64,000 nt of DNA from Nonlabens xylanidelens (GTDB lineage: Bacteria > Bacteroidota > Bacteroidia > Flavobacteriales > Flavobacteriaceae). A program made the position numbers and the translations under genes. The stretch spans positions 60,956 through 124,955 of the forward strand of contig NZ_PTJE01000009.1 in NCBI RefSeq assembly GCF_002934445.1, in the 5' to 3' direction. Positions within the stretch are counted from its first letter, which is position 1, and each line of letters begins with the position of its first letter. Under the pieces are notes generated by a model that saw only the letters and a program-made list of their open reading frames with translations, was not told where the DNA came from and made no database searches. Positions 26,047 through 34,173 of the stretch are shown here, piece after piece.

Positions 26047-28408
26047 ATTCCTTATTATCAATATCAATTCTAATTTCTTCTCTCAGCTTGATATTTGAGT
26101 GTAGAAAGTTTCTGTCTGCCAGTAATCTTGATACTTCATTGTAAACTTGATGTTGACTTTTAGTATCTCTTATGGTTACTATAAGTGTGAAATCTTGATT
26201 AAGTACTTCACCATCTTTAAGAGCCATTGTTTCGGCAAAATCTCGATATTCACCTTTTATTTTAGCAAACCACTTCCTATTACCAGCGAGAGCATCTCTC
26301 TGTCTTGCTGCTGTCATTTCATCAAGATTGACAGAGTATTTTTTAACTGGTTGATATTTTTTACCATAGTTTAGTAACATTCTTTCTCTAGCGTAATCAG
26401 TAGAAGTGTCTCTTTTATGCGTTGCAGCATAGTTAGAATCCAACATTACATTCTTAGGGTCTTCTGGACCTATAGGATTGAGAATATTTGATTTGGTAGT
26501 ATCTCGACTTTTGATGTCTTCGTAGGTACCGAATTGCAACTTGATATTTGATTGGCAATATTCAGCTCCTTGTTTTTCTCTTAAAACTGGCTGAGCTACT
26601 AATGTTACTTTTATTTCTCCATAGAAAAAACCATTTTCGTCAATTAAGCTTTCTGGAAAAGGAAAATCTAAAATTTCGATGAATTCACCTCTGTTGATAT
26701 TCTCCTGTAATATCAGTGTAATCTCGTGTGGGTCGTTGTATACAATTTCATCAGCAGAGGTCGCGACACCAAAACCCATTTGCTTTACTTTTTCATTAAT
26801 TGGGAAATCAACACCCGATGGGTATTTTGCAGAATGAATTGCTAAAGCTTTTAAAAGAGTAGGACTAAACTTTTCTTTTACTTTAAAATTAATTTCAGAA
26901 AGTAGCGATGTAACACGAGGAGTTGAAAAACTTGTTCCCACAGTTTTAATTGTGCTTCCATCTGGAGCTATTGCCTTGACGCCGTTTTGTACAATACTTC
27001 CTGATTTTACACCTGCATTACCACCATAAGAAACTAAATCTGGTTTTATACTATTTGCTGGGCCAGGTCCAATTCTAGTGAAAGGTGAAGGATGATTTAC
27101 ATCCGATAAGTCATCAGTCGTTTTTGAGTGTGCTATAGATCCTACTACAATAGATCTCATTGAATCACCAGATTTTGCTACTCTAGATTTTGGATGTCCC
27201 GTTTTAAAATTGATACAATTACCTGTTGATTTACATATAATAACGTCTTTTACCATCTGTATATCATCAAGTGCTTTACCAAAATCTGAAAATTCACTAA
27301 TATCTGCTTCAGTAGCGGTACCTAATGAAAGGTTCCAAATTTTAATTTCTGGATTGCTAGAGATTGCATCTCTTATATTCTCAATTAACTCGTCTTCGCT
27401 AATTGATTCTTTTCTATTATCAGGAAAAACGGTTGCGTCAAACAACATACAACCTGAATTACCTGTCCATTTTTTATTTTCCAATTCATCACCATAAACA
27501 ATAATACTAGACACGCCTGTGCCGTGATCTTTGTTTATCAAATCTTCGGGATAAGAAGAAAATTTCCTGTCTAACAACCAGGGATTTAAATATCTATTAT
27601 TAGCTATGCCTGAATCTAATACTCCAATCACTGGGTATTCTTCTCCTTCTTTAGGTTTTTTAATGTCTATATCTTCATCTGAATCCAAAAAATCCATTTG
27701 AACTGAATATTGAGGCATAAAAGTTATCGATTCTAAAGCTTCAAAATCACTAATGCTATCTAACTGAGCTTTCGTTGCATTTTGAATTTTATAAATAATT
27801 AATCCTGGAGAATAATTGGTTTCAATCACTCTTACGCCTTTTTGTTGGCAGTATTTTTCAAATACTTGTTTGACTGCGTTATTCAATTCAAGATCTAAGT
27901 AATCTATTAAAGATATTTTTACTGTTTGATTATCATCTAAATCTTCAATAAATGGCACATAAGGTTCTACAGCTTCTATTGCAGATATACCTCTTGCATT
28001 TTTATTGTAATTTCTTATGTTTCTTTTAATAGCATTATTCTCTTCAATACTATCTACTTTTACAATTGCACTATTAGAATCAATAAACCCGATAATATTA
28101 TTTTTCGAATGTAAACCGTTAAATAACTTTTGAATTTCTGACCTGTGGGATTTAGCAATAGCATCATCATCAATATCAACACGAAGAGTGGCAGGTATAA
28201 AACTTCTGTTTGATTCTACATTAGTAAAGTAGTTATCTAGTTCATTAACTTTATCTAATATTGAAGTCGCCCTAGCTTCTAAAGCTTCACCTTCTAATTG
28301 CCATTTAGGGATAGATTTACTACCGCCGCCTTCAACGCGACGATCGTCAATTTTTTGTCTTTTTTCAAAGAGCTTTATAGGTAAATTCTTTTTTGCCATT
28401 TTATTCAA
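26045..28408 (-). CDS. Subtilisin-like (S8) serine protease, IetS-type partner
   Basis: 787 residues, no signal peptide, so it acts in the cytoplasm. A long N-terminal region (1-250) precedes the S8 catalytic domain: Asp265 in GVLDSGI, His295 in DHGTGVS and Ser493 in GTSFSTP. A beta-rich C-terminal region follows. It overlaps the AAA ATPase gene by 8 bp. Cytoplasmic S8 proteases paired with an AAA ATPase form the IetAS class, first reported as a stability locus of an Agrobacterium Ti plasmid and later as an antiphage system. The intact triad argues for an active toxin-like protease restrained or triggered by its ATPase partner. Confidence 0.88.
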   Translation of the reverse strand: MNKMAKKNLPIKLFEKRQKIDDRRVEGGGSKSIPKWQLEGEALEARATSILDKVNELDNYFTNVESNRSFIPATLRVDIDDDAIAKSHRSEIQKLFNGLHSKNNIIGFIDSNSAIVKVDSIEENNAIKRNIRNYNKNARGISAIEAVEPYVPFIEDLDDNQTVKISLIDYLDLELNNAVKQVFEKYCQQKGVRVIETNYSPGLIIYKIQNATKAQLDSISDFEALESITFMPQYSVQMDFLDSDEDIDIKKPKEGEEYPVIGVLDSGIANNRYLNPWLLDRKFSSYPEDLINKDHGTGVSSIIVYGDELENKKWTGNSGCMLFDATVFPDNRKESISEDELIENIRDAISSNPEIKIWNLSLGTATEADISEFSDFGKALDDIQMVKDVIICKSTGNCINFKTGHPKSRVAKSGDSMRSIVVGSIAHSKTTDDLSDVNHPSPFTRIGPGPANSIKPDLVSYGGNAGVKSGSIVQNGVKAIAPDGSTIKTVGTSFSTPRVTSLLSEINFKVKEKFSPTLLKALAIHSAKYPSGVDFPINEKVKQMGFGVATSADEIVYNDPHEITLILQENINRGEFIEILDFPFPESLIDENGFFYGEIKVTLVAQPVLREKQGAEYCQSNIKLQFGTYEDIKSRDTTKSNILNPIGPEDPKNVMLDSNYAATHKRDTSTDYARERMLLNYGKKYQPVKKYSVNLDEMTAARQRDALAGNRKWFAKIKGEYRDFAETMALKDGEVLNQDFTLIVTIRDTKSQHQVYNEVSRLLADRNFLHSNIKLREEIRIDIDNKE

Positions 28409-29489
28409 TTGTTAATGCGTTACGGACTTGTCTTATTGATATATCTAAGTAAGTTGCTATTTGTTTTTGAGGTATATGACTTTCATTCAAAAACCTGATC
28501 ATTTCATCTGCTGTATATCTATTGTTGTTTTTATACTTGAAAAATTCAGAGAATATTTCATCATATTCAAACACACTTTTATGGATTATTGAGTTGTAAT
28601 AAGCGCTATTCATTATTTTAATTATTTCTGAATGCGACAGATCTTTAAAATAAGTTGAAAGTGTGTCAAACTTTTTGTCATTAGTATCAATGTTAGCTTC
28701 AACTTTGATCAAATAATTGCTTATTAAATTTTTAATCTCATCTGAATTAGGCTTGTTTACATTAACAACCTTTTCAAACCTTCTCCATATTGCGCTATCC
28801 AATAGCTGCTCGTGATTAGTAGCAGCTATTAGAATACCTGTTTCCAGAAAGTCATCAATGTTCTGAAGTAAACTATTAATAACTCTTTTTAATTCTCCAG
28901 TTTCGTGATTGTCGTCTCTAGCTTTTGCAATAGCATCAAATTCATCTAAGAACAATATGCAAGGTTTACTCTTTGCGTAATCAAAAAGTTTTCTTATATT
29001 TTTAGCAGTGTTACCTAGCAGTGATGAGATTAAAGAATCAAATCTCGCAATAACGATTGGTATGTCTAACTCTTTTGCAATATGTTTTGCTAAAGTTGTT
29101 TTACCACAACCCGGAGGGCCATACAACAACATTGAAAGATTGATATCTAATCCCTTACTTTGAATGTCATTTTTAGAATTAACTAATGAAATAAAATTAT
29201 TTACAGGACTTTGAATGCTCTCAGATATAGTTATATCTAGTTTGATATCTTGAGGTAGTATTATATCAGCAATGTTTAGGCGTGTGTCGTTGTCTACAGG
29301 TGCGTCAAAAAGTTGATCTTTAAATACAGGAATTCCCGTAGAGCCCTCAATAGTTTTCATAATTTTATCAGCAAGTTTATCTGCTCCGTCTTCTCTAAGC
29401 TTCTTAGCTAAGTGCTTAGAATAGCTGATCACCTTCTTTGCATCGTGACTGAGACCACCTTCAATTATCTTAATTAGCTCTGTATACAT
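28401..29489 (-). CDS. AAA+ ATPase, IetA-type partner of the subtilisin
   Basis: 362 residues. A small helical N domain is followed by one AAA+ module with Walker A GPPGCGKT (124-131), Walker B ILFLDEFDAIA (177-187) and an arginine-rich segment WRRFEKVVNV. The last ~45 residues (MIRFLNESHIPQKQIATYLD...RQVRNAL) look like a helix-turn-helix, so the protein may bind DNA. In IetAS-type pairs the ATPase probably senses invasion or controls the protease; here gene order and 8 bp overlap support a single unit. The HTH tail is a feature worth noting, since it could also serve autoregulation. Confidence 0.88.
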   Translation of the reverse strand: MYTELIKIIEGGLSHDAKKVISYSKHLAKKLREDGADKLADKIMKTIEGSTGIPVFKDQLFDAPVDNDTRLNIADIILPQDIKLDITISESIQSPVNNFISLVNSKNDIQSKGLDINLSMLLYGPPGCGKTTLAKHIAKELDIPIVIARFDSLISSLLGNTAKNIRKLFDYAKSKPCILFLDEFDAIAKARDDNHETGELKRVINSLLQNIDDFLETGILIAATNHEQLLDSAIWRRFEKVVNVNKPNSDEIKNLISNYLIKVEANIDTNDKKFDTLSTYFKDLSHSEIIKIMNSAYYNSIIHKSVFEYDEIFSEFFKYKNNNRYTADEMIRFLNESHIPQKQIATYLDISIRQVRNALTIE

Positions 29490-29625
29490 CTATGTGTTAT
29501 ATTATATTAGTTTTCTGTCACAAATATAGTAATAAGTGTGACATAAATGCGTAAAAACGTAATATTTATCTATAATAATGATGTATTATTTAATAAATCC
29601 GTTATAAAACAAGGCTTTAGCGTTA

Positions 29626-30309
29626 TTATTTTCTTTTATCCCGTGAATTTTCTCCAAATGCTACCAGATTAAACATCTCTCGCATCCTTGATCTAATACG
29701 TTCGCCATATTTTTCTTGTAGTTCTTCTGCATTAAGGTTTGTTGTAATGTGGGTTAAGATGTCTTTTTGTTTGAATACTTCATATCTTGATATGAGTATT
29801 TCTCCCATTACGTTGCAATCTTTACCGTAATATCTGCCTATGTGTTCTACTCCTAAGTCATCAAAGCAGTAAGCTTTGTTATCACTATAGTCCTCAATCA
29901 ATTTAAAACCTATACCGTTAAATCCAAAAACAATATTACGTGCCGGTATAAAAGCGTAGTTTTTTTTGTGAGGTACGAGATGCGGTAATAATCGCATTAA
30001 TGTGGTTTTACCACATCCTACAGGACCAGATAGGAGTATGCCTTTTTCTGTATCTATATCTAGTTTTTTACAATACTTGTGGTCTTGTATAAAGTAGCTT
30101 GCTAGCTTTAGTAAAAGCTCGTGATCGTCTTCGTAGATTTTAAAATTTTTACCAAAGAGTAGTTTGCCTTTTGCATCTAAGTAGGTTAGTATTTTAGGGA
30201 AATCGTAGCAGATGGCTTTGCCATCAAAACTTCCTAATTTAAACTGTGTAGCACCTTCAAAGAGTATATGTGGCTGCTGTGGATTAAATACTGTTGCTGG
30301 ATGTTTCAT
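29626..30309 (-). CDS. DnaC-like ATPase (helicase-loader type)
   Basis: 227 residues with one P-loop ATPase domain: Walker A GPVGCGKTT at about 94-102, Walker B-like KAYCFDDLGVEHIG and sensor THITTNLNAEEL, ending in RIRSRMREMFNLVAF with the arginine finger typical of DnaC/IstB helicase loaders. It overlaps the initiator-like gene upstream by 4 bp (ATGA). Together they form the element's own replication module, loading the host DnaB on the excised circle. A relationship to phage and satellite replication genes is likely. Confidence 0.85.
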   Translation of the reverse strand: MKHPATVFNPQQPHILFEGATQFKLGSFDGKAICYDFPKILTYLDAKGKLLFGKNFKIYEDDHELLLKLASYFIQDHKYCKKLDIDTEKGILLSGPVGCGKTTLMRLLPHLVPHKKNYAFIPARNIVFGFNGIGFKLIEDYSDNKAYCFDDLGVEHIGRYYGKDCNVMGEILISRYEVFKQKDILTHITTNLNAEELQEKYGERIRSRMREMFNLVAFGENSRDKRK

Positions 30310-30962
30310 AATGGCTGATTGTAATCTTTATTTCTTACTGTATGTAGGTTGTCTCTATTTAGGGACGGCTCTTTTTTTGTTTTTAATTCTGTGGCTTTTA
30401 GTATCCAGTTTTTTGCTGATGCGTGCCAATCTTCCATTTTAATTTTGCCACCTATTTTCCAACCGTTGGCTTGGTAATGATTATAAAATTTTTGTGCTTC
30501 TAAATCTGGCCACTTTTCTTTTTTGAAAAAATCTAAAACTTCTAATTCACTTCTTGGAAGCTCCAGTTTATAACTGTTTTTTATTTGTTTATACTGTTTA
30601 TTAGAAGGTACTAGTGCTTGTCCTTGATTTGACACACCTAAGTCCATAGCTTGTCCAGAGGTTGTCTTGAATATGAGCATCTTAATCACTGAGCCTTTAA
30701 ATGGATTGTGCGATGGCTCATAGATGAGGTATTTGTATTGGTGCAATTCTCTAGTACATCTATGATATGTAGATTTCGAACCTATTTTAGACAAGCGCAT
30801 CACATCTTCACGGTTTACGTGGAAGCTTTCGCGAAAACGATTGTGATTCCAGATCTGAAAGAATGCTAAATAGAGACTTATATGGGTTGGGTTAAGTCTA
30901 CTGTCTTTTTGAAACAAAGCAAAGACTACATTGAGGTGTTTGATGTAATTAACTTCTGCCAT
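30306..30962 (-). CDS. Replication initiator-like protein of the element
   Basis: 218 residues. The N-terminal ~120 residues have a winged-helix arrangement (LNPTHISLYLAFFQIWN ... RLSKIGSKSTYHRCTREL) as in phage replication/initiation proteins of Bacteroidota; a charged linker and a C-terminal segment with KFYNHYQANGWKIGGK and WHASAKNWI, a DnaD/primosome-like ending, follow. It overlaps the DnaC-like gene. A near-match of the 16 bp palindrome (30824-30839) lies inside and encodes RFRES. The initiator role is inferred from domain shape and neighbours. Confidence 0.75.
   Translation of the reverse strand: MAEVNYIKHLNVVFALFQKDSRLNPTHISLYLAFFQIWNHNRFRESFHVNREDVMRLSKIGSKSTYHRCTRELHQYKYLIYEPSHNPFKGSVIKMLIFKTTSGQAMDLGVSNQGQALVPSNKQYKQIKNSYKLELPRSELEVLDFFKKEKWPDLEAQKFYNHYQANGWKIGGKIKMEDWHASAKNWILKATELKTKKEPSLNRDNLHTVRNKDYNQPL
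30824..30839. repeat. Palindrome variant inside the initiator gene
   Basis: AGCTTTCGCGAAAACG, two mismatches from the 16 bp palindrome; on the coding strand it gives part of NRFRESF. Confidence 0.6.
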
Positions 30963-30971
30963 TGTTCCATC

Positions 30972-31244
30972 TTACGATACCACTTTGTTCTCTTGAAGAA
31001 TACGAAGTATTTCTTCGTACTCATATAGAATGATTCCTCCAATCTTTGTGTAGGGGAGTGTGCCATTAATTCTCAAGTTTTGAAGTGTTCCAGGACTAAC
31101 CTGAAGCATTTCCATTACCTCTGCAGATTTGAGATATTTTTTGATATCCGCTGGAGTTTTTTTTTGAAGGAGTTTTTTGAGTTCTCCAAAAAGTTCTAAT
31201 TTAAAATCATAAAGGTCGTCTGTGGTAAGAATTTCTGTTGCCAT
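30972..31244 (-). CDS. Excisionase-like helix-turn-helix protein
   Basis: 90 residues. After a charged N-terminal helix comes a MerR/excisionase-type HTH: LKSAEVMEMLQVSPGTLQNL followed by RINGTLPYTKIGGIILYEYE, the standard pattern of small helix-turn-helix proteins next to integrases in Bacteroidota elements. It lies 9 bp upstream of the initiator gene, so it heads the replication genes, and upstream of it is an inverted-repeat array (31263-31375). Likely a recombination directionality factor or regulator of the replication genes. Confidence 0.85.
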   Translation of the reverse strand: MATEILTTDDLYDFKLELFGELKKLLQKKTPADIKKYLKSAEVMEMLQVSPGTLQNLRINGTLPYTKIGGIILYEYEEILRILQENKVVS

Positions 31245-31262
31245 TGTAAAATTGTTTAAAAA

Positions 31263-31300
31263 GCAAAGTCATCAGATTAATTGATTTAAGATGACTTTGC
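31263..31300. repeat. 11 bp perfect inverted repeat upstream of the HTH gene
   Basis: GCAAAGTCATC 31263-31273 and GATGACTTTGC 31290-31300 with a 16-base spacer. No T run follows, so it is more likely an operator or RNA leader structure than a terminator. Confidence 0.6.
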
Positions 31301-31349
31301 ATTGATTTGACTTTCGTTTTACAAAACTGCTTAAACTTGCCCTTTTTTA

Positions 31350-31375
31350 TTCGGTATGTGTTCGGTAGTACCGAA
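31350..31375. promoter_or_regulatory. Candidate operator: TTCGGTA repeats
   Basis: TTCGGTA at 31350-31356 repeats at 31361-31367 (11 bp spacing, one helical turn), and the second copy is half of the palindrome TTCGGTA-G-TACCGAA (31361-31375). It lies about 110 bp upstream of the excisionase-like gene, a fitting place for that protein or a partner to bind. Confidence 0.5.
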
Positions 31376-31423
31376 GTATTTTAACATTTATGAAGTTATA
31401 AGAAATGTTCATTTATTTTGATT

Positions 31424-32278
31424 TTACTTAGCATTATCAAGGTCTATCCGTTTTTCAAGACTGAGTTTTAGGTGATCTAAAAATTTTGTAGTGTCCTTTT
31501 CTCTATTCTTTATTTCGGCATAGGTTTTATAGAAATTGTTTAGATTGATATCGAATAAGGTAGTACATACCTCAGCTATTTTGCTTAGTTCTGCTTGACC
31601 GTTTCTGATAGCGCCAGCGCTATGTAGCGCATAAATCATTTCTACTAAATCTGTTTTAGAAGCTGTCCAGGATAGACCATTAAGTATAGCCGGACTGACT
31701 TCTTCAACAGTTATATTATCTCTCTTTTTTCTCAGATAATCTAGTTCTAAATCGAAGTAACTTGAGAGTAAATCATAGCTAATTACTTGCGCAGCAAGGT
31801 TGTCGTGACTGGTTGAGAATTCTGGGTCCGTAAAATAATGAGAAGTGTCTACAGGAAAATCTAGTCTATCATTACCTCGCACAAAATAGATATGATCTAA
31901 TGCATCATTGCATTGTCTGCAGTATTGGAAAAATTCTAGATTTCTCATTTTATGATTTTCCAATTTATCTATTACTGTGCTTACATATTTTACCTGTTTT
32001 GAAATACTGGCTACAGGTTTTTCTGAAATGAAGCGTCTTGCCTTTGAAAAGAACTTAATTCTACCGTTTATAAATGGTTTGTCGTATTTGAAAAAAGCTA
32101 TTTCTTGTTGCTGTGTAAGGAAGTTGTCTTTTGTCCTAAGCCTCTTCCTTAGTTTGTTTAATGCTTGTACAGAAATGCTTAATCCATCATTGAGAACAGA
32201 TAGATTTCTTAGGTTGGATTCTTCTATTTTCAATATTTCTTGTTTGTAATTTTTGATGATTTGGGTAATGTGCTGCAT
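31424..32278 (-). CDS. RteC-family protein
   Basis: 284 residues matching RteC: central EIAFFKYDKPFINGRIKFF, then FQYCRQCNDALDHIYFVRGN, FSTSHDNLAAQVISYDLLSS and the C-terminal LSWTASKTDLVEMIYALHSA ... FYKTYAEIKNREKDTTKFL. RteC was defined as a tetracycline-responsive activator of excision in Bacteroides conjugative transposons; relatives in Flavobacteriia elements probably control excision or transfer. It lies between the integrase and the HTH gene on the same strand. Confidence 0.92.
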   Translation of the reverse strand: MQHITQIIKNYKQEILKIEESNLRNLSVLNDGLSISVQALNKLRKRLRTKDNFLTQQQEIAFFKYDKPFINGRIKFFSKARRFISEKPVASISKQVKYVSTVIDKLENHKMRNLEFFQYCRQCNDALDHIYFVRGNDRLDFPVDTSHYFTDPEFSTSHDNLAAQVISYDLLSSYFDLELDYLRKKRDNITVEEVSPAILNGLSWTASKTDLVEMIYALHSAGAIRNGQAELSKIAEVCTTLFDINLNNFYKTYAEIKNREKDTTKFLDHLKLSLEKRIDLDNAK

Positions 32279-32364
32279 AGGTTGGATTTAAAATTTACCC
32301 ATCAAGTTATACAACACATTTAATATCACAAAATATAAATGAGGGAAGTGAATCTCATAAAATT

Positions 32365-33660
32365 TTAACTACCTATTTTTGAGTTATTTCCATTCTTTTG
32401 ATCTTTTGACTTATTGAGTAAAACCACTTTTAAAGCATTCATATCTGCGCTTACTTTGTTCTGAAGGACTCGAGCATAAATTTGAGTAGTGGCTATTTTA
32501 GAATGTCCTAAAAGCTTAGATACCGTTTCTATAGGCACGCCATTAGATAAGGTGACTGTTGTAGCAAATGTATGTCGTGCCATATGAAATGTTAGGTTCT
32601 TATTAATACCTACAAAATTGGCTACTTCTTTAAGAAACATATTGATTTTTTCGTTTGTGAGTACTGGAAGCAATGAATTATTAACTGCTGTTACCGGATG
32701 ATCTTTGTATTTATTTACGATATCTAAAGCTTGCCCTAATAGAGGTACTTTGACTGTTGTATTGGTTTTCTGTCTTTTGGTCATTATCCAGTTACCTCCG
32801 TCAATACCTAAAACTAGGTGATTAGGTGTTAAGTTCATAATATCGACGTAGCTAATACCTGTATAACAACTAAAAACGAATAGGTCGCGAACGCGATCTA
32901 AACGTTCTGAAATGAAAACTTTGTTTTCAAGATTCTTTAACTCTTGTTCCGATAGATATTCTCTGTTAGTTTTATCATAGGTCATTTTCCATCTGACAAA
33001 AGGATCTTTGTCAATCCACTCTAAATGATAAGCTAACGTAACAACCTTTCGTAAACGTTGTATGTGTTTCATCCTTGTATTGTTACTTAATGCTTTTGGA
33101 TGATTTGCTGGCCATACTTGTGATAGGTATAGCTCAAAATGACTTAAGAATTCAAAATTGAGCTGGTTGAGGTATATATCAGTAGTCTTCTTTTTCTGCT
33201 GCAGGAACTTAAATATATAATTTTCTGTTATACCGAAATTTCTGATTGAACCAACAGCGAGGGTATTTGCAATTTTTTTACTGTGGTACTCAAAAATATT
33301 TTTAAGTGTTTTTCCTTTGTTGTCAGCTTCGCCTGTATATTGTGCTTTAATAAGTTGAGCCGTAATGAGCTCTTCTTTAAATTTAAGGTCCTGGTAAATC
33401 TGGAAGAGTTGTGTGTAAATCTGATCTAAATACTGATTGGCGCTTTGAGCTTGGTGCGAATTGCCTCTGAGTTTTTTCTTTTTAGGATCCCAAAGATTTT
33501 GAGGCACACGTCTTTTTAAACTAATATTTGCTCTTTTTTTATCTACAGTTATTCTAGCGTAGATTAATACTTCGCCATTGATGGCGTTCTTTTGGTCTGC
33601 CCAAAAGAGAATTGAAAATGTGTGTGTTGACCGCATAGTTGTCGTCTTTAGATTAAACAA
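32365..33660 (-). CDS. int: Tyrosine recombinase (integrase) of the element
   Basis: 431 residues: N-terminal arm-binding domain (FSILFWADQKNAINGEVLIY), SAM-like core-binding domain, and a C-terminal catalytic domain with Arg in SCYTGISYVDIMNL region, HMARHTFATTV (His-x-x-Arg) and LLGHSKIATTQIYARV holding the His and nucleophilic Tyr. It is the usual phage-type Bacteroidota integrase with an arm domain. Its start lies 208 bp from the tRNA-Arg 3' end, which it uses as attB. The internal upstream ATG at residue 9 (MRSTHTF) is an equally possible start. Confidence 0.95.
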   Translation of the reverse strand: MFNLKTTTMRSTHTFSILFWADQKNAINGEVLIYARITVDKKRANISLKRRVPQNLWDPKKKKLRGNSHQAQSANQYLDQIYTQLFQIYQDLKFKEELITAQLIKAQYTGEADNKGKTLKNIFEYHSKKIANTLAVGSIRNFGITENYIFKFLQQKKKTTDIYLNQLNFEFLSHFELYLSQVWPANHPKALSNNTRMKHIQRLRKVVTLAYHLEWIDKDPFVRWKMTYDKTNREYLSEQELKNLENKVFISERLDRVRDLFVFSCYTGISYVDIMNLTPNHLVLGIDGGNWIMTKRQKTNTTVKVPLLGQALDIVNKYKDHPVTAVNNSLLPVLTNEKINMFLKEVANFVGINKNLTFHMARHTFATTVTLSNGVPIETVSKLLGHSKIATTQIYARVLQNKVSADMNALKVVLLNKSKDQKNGNNSKIGS

Positions 33661-33719
33661 ATCGTCTTGACGAAAGTCAAATCAACTATAGCAATACATT
33701 CAGCGCTTTTTGTGAAAGC

Positions 33720-33764
33720 GTCAGTTGAACTGACACTTTGAAAATTAACTGACGGATAACTGAC
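33720..33764. repeat. AACTGAC repeat array between int and attR
   Basis: Four copies of a heptamer: GTCAGTT 33720-33726 facing AACTGAC 33728-33734 (a palindrome about G33727), then AACTGAC 33747-33753 and 33758-33764, the last two exactly 11 bp apart. They lie between the integrase start and the attachment site, where arm-type integrase or excisionase sites are found in tyrosine-recombinase elements. Confidence 0.65.
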
Positions 33765-33810
33765 ATATTAAAGCAAATCATATCATTTTAAATGTTGCTC
33801 TAAAAACCAG

Positions 33811-33844
33811 AAAACCACGTAATTCATAAGAATTACGTGGTTTT
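33811..33844 (-). terminator. Terminator downstream of tRNA-Arg (element side)
   Basis: AAAACCACGTAATT 33811-33824 and AATTACGTGGTTTT 33831-33844 pair perfectly around CATAAG. It follows the 3' end of the minus-strand tRNA by 24 bp. Since the element replaced the native downstream DNA, the element seems to supply its own terminator. Confidence 0.8.
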
Positions 33845-33867
33845 GATAAGAGTTTAAGCTCTTTAAA

Positions 33868-33890
33868 GTGACCTCGACAGGATTCAAACC
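33868..33890 (-). repeat. Right attachment repeat (3' end of intact tRNA-Arg)
   Basis: Matches 5091-5113 at 22 of 23 positions; forms the acceptor 3' strand and T arm of the intact tRNA. The single difference (A33886) is tRNA position 56. Confidence 0.88.
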
Positions 33891-33942
33891 TGTAACCTCT
33901 TGAGCCGTAATCAAGTGCGCTATTCAGTTGCGCCACGAGGCC
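33869..33942 (-). tRNA. tRNA-Arg (ACG)
   Basis: 74 nt. Acceptor GGCCTCG pairs with CGAGGTC, discriminator A, no encoded CCA. D stem GCGC/GCGC; anticodon stem CTTGA/TCAAG around loop TTACGGC, giving anticodon ACG, read after deamination as ICG for CGN arginine codons. T stem ACAGG/CCTGT with loop TTTGAAT. Unusually position 56 is U and position 19 is A, so the universal G19-C56 pair is replaced by A19-U56. Confidence 0.95.
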
Positions 33943-34027
33943 ATTTTTAATTACTTTAAGGTAGCAATTTAAAATAAGTTTTAGACTTATCACCTTTGCC
34001 TCCGAACATATCATTCTTTAGCGGCTG

Positions 34028-34057
34028 CAAATATAGTTTAATTTAAAAATACAACAA
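34028..34057 (-). promoter_or_regulatory. Promoter of tRNA-Arg
   Basis: On the minus strand TATATTTG (34028-34035) fits the Bacteroidota -7 element TAnnTTTG, with TTGTTG (34052-34057) at the -33 position. It continues as TATATTTGCAGCCGCTAAAG, nearly identical to the promoters of tRNA-Ser and tRNA-Lys in this window. It lies 85 bp from the tRNA start. Confidence 0.75.
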
Positions 34058-34173
34058 GGCTTTTTTTAAATAAATTTTAAAAAATAAATTTTAGAGTATC
34101 AATAACCCCTTCTACTTCTAATTAAATACCACTTCATAACCTAATACAGTAAACCCTTTTTTATATTTATCGC

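Larger units (their letters stand above)
5091..33890. mobile_element. 28.8 kb integrative element (defence island) in tRNA-Arg
   Basis: The element is delimited by a 23 bp direct repeat of the tRNA-Arg(ACG) 3' end (5091-5113 and 33868-33890, one mismatch), with the intact tRNA at the right and a tyrosine recombinase gene next to it. The recombination/replication module (integrase, RteC-like, HTH, initiator, DnaC-like ATPase) occupies 29.6-33.7 kb and the opposite end has a small phage-like module. Cargo is almost entirely defence-related: PIN protein, McrBC, type I restriction-modification, AAA/subtilisin pair. No relaxase, type IV coupling protein, tra gene, terminase or portal is visible, so it is neither a full conjugative element nor a full prophage; a mobilizable or satellite-type element fits best. 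Confidence 0.88.

Noticed and set aside
33778..34014. A 78 aa minus-strand reading frame over tRNA-Arg
   Set aside because: It overlaps the tRNA gene and its terminator; it is a chance frame.
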